A stretch of 64,000 nucleotides of DNA from Aquincola agrisoli. Its GTDB lineage: Bacteria > Pseudomonadota > Gammaproteobacteria > Burkholderiales > Burkholderiaceae_C. A model generated the notes under the pieces. It searched no databases, was not told the origin of the DNA, and worked only from the letters and a program-made list of their open reading frames with translations. The stretch lies in the NCBI RefSeq assembly GCF_036621135.1, contig NZ_JAZIBG010000012.1, positions 1 through 64,000 on the forward strand, given 5' to 3'. The position numbers and the translations under genes were made by a program. Of the stretch, positions 60,551-64,000 are shown piece by piece. Each line of letters starts with the position of its first letter. Position 1 is the stretch's first letter.

Positions 60551-61700
60551 ACACGCCGTAGTGGCCCACGCCGGGCTGCACGTAGTGGGTCTTCAGCGTC
60601 GGCCTCAGGTTGGCGCACATGTCATGGGCGGCCAGGGTCTGGCCGACGGCGCAGATGTCGTCGCGTTCGCCTTCGATGGTGAGCAGGGCGGTGCGCCGGA
60701 TTGCCTCGGGACGCACCGGGCGGCCGCGGAACGAGAGCTTGCCCAGTGGCAGATCGTAGTCTTGGAACACGCGCTGCACCGTTTCCAGGTAGAACTCCGC
60801 CGGCAGGTCGGCGACCGCGAAGTACTCCTCGTAGAACCTGCGGACGGCTTCGGCCTTGTCGGTATTGCCTGCGGCGAGGTCGTCGTACATGCCGCGCAGC
60901 GAACTGGTGTGGCGCTCCAGGTTCATGCTCATGAACGCCGTGAGCTGCACGAAGCCCGGGTACACGCGCCGCAGCGCCCCGCGGAAGCGCAGCGGCACCA
61001 CCGCGATGAGGCGCTGCTCGAACCAGCTCATCGGCTTGGTGACCGCCAGCTTGTTGACCTCCGTCGGGCTGATGCGGCAGTCGATCGGGCCGGCCGCCAG
61101 CGTCAGCGTGCGCGGGGTCGCGGGGTGGTTGTCCTCCGACATCAGGGCGGTGGCCGCCAGGGCCGCCACGCAGGGCTGGCAGATGGCCAGCAGGTTGCTG
61201 CCCGGCCCGATGCGGGTCAAAAAGTCCATCAGGTGCTGGACGTACTCGTCGAGCCCGAAGCGGCCGGCCGCGACCGGGACGTCGCGCGCGTTGTGCCAGT
61301 CGGTGATGTAGACGTCGTGGTCGCGCAGCGTGGTGCGCACCGTCTCGCGCAGCAGCGTCGCGAAGTGGCCCGACATCGGCGCGGCGATCAGCAGCGGCGG
61401 CTGGTCGGTGATCCCGGGCTTCTTGAAGTGCAGCAGCGAGGCGAAGGGCGTCGCGTAGGTGACCTCCTCCTCCACCGCCACCGGCTCGCCGTGCACGAGC
61501 ACGCTGTCGATGCCGAAGGGCAGGCGCTTGTGGGTGATCTCCGCCAGCGAGAACACGTCGAGCGCGGCCGCCGCCTTGCGGATCGCCGGCACGTCCATCC
61601 AGCCCGCCAGCGGACCCTGGAACAGCGGCAGGCTGTTGCGCGCGATCGTGCGCCAGGGCCACATCAGGTCGGCGTGGGTCTGGTAGGTGTTGTAAAGCAT
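60483..61700 (-). CDS. phaZ: Intracellular poly(3-hydroxybutyrate) depolymerase PhaZ
   Basis: This 405-residue enzyme mobilises stored PHB. The catalytic Cys lies in LLAICQPCVAAL, as in the Ralstonia PhaZ1-type enzymes that lack a lipase box, and the block PGVGHYGVFSGRRW near the C-terminus carries the catalytic His. The start MLYNTYQTHADLMWPWR matches the family exactly. The 3' end overlaps the GNAT-PilZ gene on the other strand. It is 95 bp divergent from the glutathione S-transferase gene. Confidence 0.95.
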   Translation of the reverse strand: MLYNTYQTHADLMWPWRTIARNSLPLFQGPLAGWMDVPAIRKAAAALDVFSLAEITHKRLPFGIDSVLVHGEPVAVEEEVTYATPFASLLHFKKPGITDQPPLLIAAPMSGHFATLLRETVRTTLRDHDVYITDWHNARDVPVAAGRFGLDEYVQHLMDFLTRIGPGSNLLAICQPCVAALAATALMSEDNHPATPRTLTLAAGPIDCRISPTEVNKLAVTKPMSWFEQRLIAVVPLRFRGALRRVYPGFVQLTAFMSMNLERHTSSLRGMYDDLAAGNTDKAEAVRRFYEEYFAVADLPAEFYLETVQRVFQDYDLPLGKLSFRGRPVRPEAIRRTALLTIEGERDDICAVGQTLAAHDMCANLRPTLKTHYVQPGVGHYGVFSGRRWDTQIYPMLRDVVYRAR

Positions 61701-61795
61701 GGGCAGGACACGCAACTTGCGAGCCAGGGGTGGCACAGCGATTGCGTCGGCCGTGGGGCCCCGCGCCGCTGGCGCCTGTACAGGAGACACGACGA

Positions 61796-62452
61796 ATGGC
61801 ACGCGCCACGCTCACGATCAGCAGCAAGAACTATTCGTCCTGGTCGCTGCGCGGCTGGCTGCTCACGCGCTACGCCGGGCTGGAGGTCGACGAGATCGTC
61901 GTCGCGCCGGACGACATCGCCGCGCGCAAGGAACTGCTGCTGATGTCGCCTTCGATCCTCGTGCCCTGCCTGCGCCACGAGGGCGCCACCGTCTGGGACA
62001 CGCTGGCCATCGCCGAGTACCTGAACGAGCTGAAGCCCAAGGCCGGGCTGCTGCCCACCGACCGCGTGGCGCGTGCGCACTGCCGCTCGGTGTGCGGGGA
62101 GATGCACTCGGGCTTCGCCAACCTGCGCGCCGCGCTGCCGATGAACCTCAAGGGCGACTCGCCGGGCTTCCGGATCTGGGACCGTGCGCAGGCCGACATC
62201 GACCGGGTGCTGGAGATCTGGCGCGACTGCCTCGCCACCTACGGCGGCCCGTACCTGTTCGGCGCCAACCGGGGCATGGCCGACGCGATGTACGCGCCGG
62301 TGGTCACGCGCTTCCGCACCTATCACGTCGGGCTCGACGAGGTCTGCGGCGCCTATGCGGCCCGCATGCTGGCCGAGCCCGAGATGGTGGCATGGCGCAA
62401 CGCCGCGCTCGAGGAGCCCGACGACATCGAGGAGCTCGACATGGAGTTCTGA
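61796..62452 (+). CDS. Glutathione S-transferase family protein
   Basis: This 218-residue product has the N-terminal thioredoxin-like half (LTISSKNYSSWSLRGWLLTRYAGL; SILVPCLRHEGATVWDTLAIAEYL) with the cis-Pro in LVPCL and the ES-like block WDTLAIAEYL, and an all-helical C-terminal half. A CAGGAGA site lies about 12 bases upstream of the ATG. The substrate is unknown. Confidence 0.93.
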   Translation: MARATLTISSKNYSSWSLRGWLLTRYAGLEVDEIVVAPDDIAARKELLLMSPSILVPCLRHEGATVWDTLAIAEYLNELKPKAGLLPTDRVARAHCRSVCGEMHSGFANLRAALPMNLKGDSPGFRIWDRAQADIDRVLEIWRDCLATYGGPYLFGANRGMADAMYAPVVTRFRTYHVGLDEVCGAYAARMLAEPEMVAWRNAALEEPDDIEELDMEF

Positions 62453-62518
62453 GGGCCGGTTCCGCGGTTGCCGCTTGAGCAGGCTCGACCGCTTTCGACG
62501 GGCCTTGTCAGGCGAGGA

Positions 62519-62938
62519 TCACCACTTGCCAGGGGTCGGCACGGGGCAAGGGCCTTCGACGTCGATGGTGCCGAAGTCCGCCGGGCCGACGATCTCCAGG
62601 TACTCCATGTCGGGCGAGTAATCGAACAGGAAGTGCACGATGCCGGGGCGCTGGTGCACCATGTCGCCGGCCTCGACCAGCGTTTCCTGGTCGCCGTACA
62701 TGAAGCGCGCCCAGCCCTTGATCATGTAGACGAGGTGGAACTTCGCCTCATGGCGGTGCCAGCCGGTGCCTTTTTCGGGCGCCTCGTTGGCCTTGACGAG
62801 CTGGGCGATCACCTGTCCGTTGGTGGCGTCCGCGACGCCGAGGTCCTTGTAGAGGAAGAAGTCCCGCAGGCCTTCGCCGCGCCACAGCGTGTGGTCGGGC
62901 TTCACGTGGGAGAACCGGGTCTGGGTCGTGTCCAACAT
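62519..62938 (-). CDS. Cupin-domain protein
   Basis: This 139-residue single-domain cupin has the metal-binding motif GTGWHRHEAKFHLVYMIKG (His, His, Glu) and the second-motif HQRPGIVHFLF, so it likely binds Fe, Mn or Ni. Enzyme or sensor function cannot be told. It is convergent with the GST gene, 66 bp apart, and divergent from the SulP gene. The ATG at 62938 begins MLDTTQTRF; an upstream ATG at 63031 gives an atypical leader. Confidence 0.9.
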   Translation of the reverse strand: MLDTTQTRFSHVKPDHTLWRGEGLRDFFLYKDLGVADATNGQVIAQLVKANEAPEKGTGWHRHEAKFHLVYMIKGWARFMYGDQETLVEAGDMVHQRPGIVHFLFDYSPDMEYLEIVGPADFGTIDVEGPCPVPTPGKW

Positions 62939-63111
62939 TTGCGATGGCTCCGTCGGGTGGGTGACGGGCGGCCGCATGCATGCGGCGTTCCAGCCCAGCA
63001 AGGTGCGCCGCGCGGTACGGCGCTGGTGCACGGGCGGTGCACCGCTGCGGTGCCGGGCGTTTCGCTCCTATGATCGGCGCTTCCCCGCCTTGCCGTTGAT
63101 TCCCCCGCTGC

Positions 63112-64000
63112 ATGCCGTTGCCGAGCTTTTCTGCCGTATCGCCGTCGCGCCTGGCGGCCCGTCTGTTCGGCGACTGGGTCCATGAAGTCTCCCGCGGCAC
63201 GCTGAAGGCCGATGCGCTGGCGGGACTGCTCGGCGCCGTGCTGGTGCTGCCGCAAGCCATCGCCTTCGCGACCCTGGCGGGGCTGCCGCCGCAGTTCGGC
63301 CTGTACACCGCGGTGCTGCCGTGTGCCGTAGCGGCCCTGGCCGGCTCCAGCCGGCATGTGATGTCCGGCCCGACGAATGCCAACTCGCTGGCGCTGTACG
63401 CGATGCTGGCGCCGCTGGCGGCGGTCGGCACGCCGCAGTACGTGCAGCTGGCGCTCGTCGTCACGCTGATGGTCGGCGTGATGCAGGCGGCCATCGGGCT
63501 GTTCCGGCTGGGTGCGGTGGCCAACTTCATCTCGCCGGCCGCGTTGCAGGGCTTCACGGCTGGCGCCGCGCTGCTGATCGCCGTGCATGCCTCGCACGAC
63601 ATGCTCGGCATCGCGCTGCCGGCGGGCCAGTCGGCCGGCACGGTGCTGGTGGAGGTGGTGCGCCGCATCGAGCTGATGAACCCGGCGGCCTTGCTCGTGG
63701 GCGCGGCGGCGCTCGGCTGCGCGCTGGCGGTGCGGCGCTGGCGCCGCCAGTGGCCCTTCATGCTGCTGGGCCTGGCCGTGGGCACGCTCGTGGGCTGGTG
63801 GGTGAGCCTGGGCAGCCTGTGGCCGCCGGTGCGCACGGTGGGGCGGGTCGACTCCCCCTGGCCGCCGCTCACGGTGCCGGCGGTGTCCTGGCAGCAGGTG
63901 CCCGAACTGGCCAGCCTGGCCTTTGCGCTGACCATCGTCGCGCTTGGCCAGTCGTTCTCCATCGCCAAGGCGGTTGCGGCGCGCAGCGGCCAGCGCATCG
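63112..64000 (+). CDS. SulP-family anion transporter, N-terminal part
   Basis: The first 296 codons of a SulP transporter are visible and the gene leaves the window. Diagnostic features are DALAGLLGAVLVLPQAIAFA near residue 35, GLPPQFGLYTAVLPC, then SSRHVMSGPTNANSLAL and several hydrophobic helices. SulP proteins import sulfate, bicarbonate or dicarboxylates; the C-terminal STAS domain is off the right edge. The start at 63112 gives MPLPSFSAVSPSRL. Confidence 0.93.
   Translation, partial: MPLPSFSAVSPSRLAARLFGDWVHEVSRGTLKADALAGLLGAVLVLPQAIAFATLAGLPPQFGLYTAVLPCAVAALAGSSRHVMSGPTNANSLALYAMLAPLAAVGTPQYVQLALVVTLMVGVMQAAIGLFRLGAVANFISPAALQGFTAGAALLIAVHASHDMLGIALPAGQSAGTVLVEVVRRIELMNPAALLVGAAALGCALAVRRWRRQWPFMLLGLAVGTLVGWWVSLGSLWPPVRTVGRVDSPWPPLTVPAVSWQQVPELASLAFALTIVALGQSFSIAKAVAARSGQRI

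Overview
The window is one contiguous stretch of very GC-rich bacterial chromosome (roughly 70% GC by eye, G/C at most third codon positions). The gene families point to a motile betaproteobacterium of the Burkholderiales, Rubrivivax/Leptothrix/Azohydromonas-like: ribD-ribE-ribB(X)-ribH-nusB order, a Cys-type intracellular PHB depolymerase, enteric-like divergence of fliE and fliFGHIJK, and Burkholderiales-type small proteins (DUF2970, an 80-residue membrane protein). No rRNA, tRNA, CRISPR array, insertion sequence or prophage was seen. Both ends cut genes: fliK on the left and a SulP transporter on the right.

Region 1 (1-13.4 kb) is a flagellar locus. fliF-G-H-I-J-K run leftward and fliE runs rightward from a shared control region. 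A tandem-hairpin spacer then leads into flgG-H-I-J-K-L. The genes flgB-F, which normally precede flgG, are not here. Region 2 (13.4-24.9 kb) is a block of regulatory genes fused to the end of the flagellar locus: an HDOD/degenerate-EAL protein, a multi-PAS HisKA_2 kinase with an ANTAR response regulator, a membrane kinase, a lone Hpt protein, a REC-PAS-GGDEF-EAL protein and a GGDEF protein.

Region 3 (24.9-31.3 kb) is the most distinctive part. It is a leftward zinc-acquisition operon in which nearly every gene overlaps the next by a few bases: small membrane peptide, znuC, a single-chain ZnuB-ZnuA permease/binding-protein fusion, a ZrgA-like DUF2796 protein, a second ABC ATPase and FtsX-type permease, and a DUF3299 lipoprotein-like or exported protein. 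It diverges from a Fur-family (Zur-type) regulator across a short AT-rich operator-like palindrome.

Region 4 (31.4-42.8 kb) holds nusB, the riboflavin genes, a tightly packed minor-pilin operon (pilE-fimT-pilW-pilX-pilV, no pilY1) preceded by a separate GspH/FimT pseudopilin, DUF2970 and two multiheme c-type cytochromes. Region 5 (42.9-49.0 kb) contains a FliA/WhiG-type sigma factor with a hairpin-rich leader, a group of small genes including two paralogous CxxC proteins, and a hybrid histidine kinase whose sensor end is broken by an 11-bp duplication and an out-of-frame deletion.

Region 6 (49.0-64.0 kb) has an RND efflux system (outer-membrane factor, fusion protein, pump), a FAH-type hydratase with an aldo/keto reductase, a GAF-degenerate-GGDEF protein, an NAD-type isocitrate dehydrogenase, a GNAT-PilZ fusion protein possibly read from a sigma-28 promoter, PHB depolymerase, a glutathione S-transferase, a cupin and the truncated SulP transporter. 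Motility, c-di-GMP signalling and surface structures (flagellum, type IV pilus) recur throughout and suggest a lifestyle that switches between swimming and attachment.
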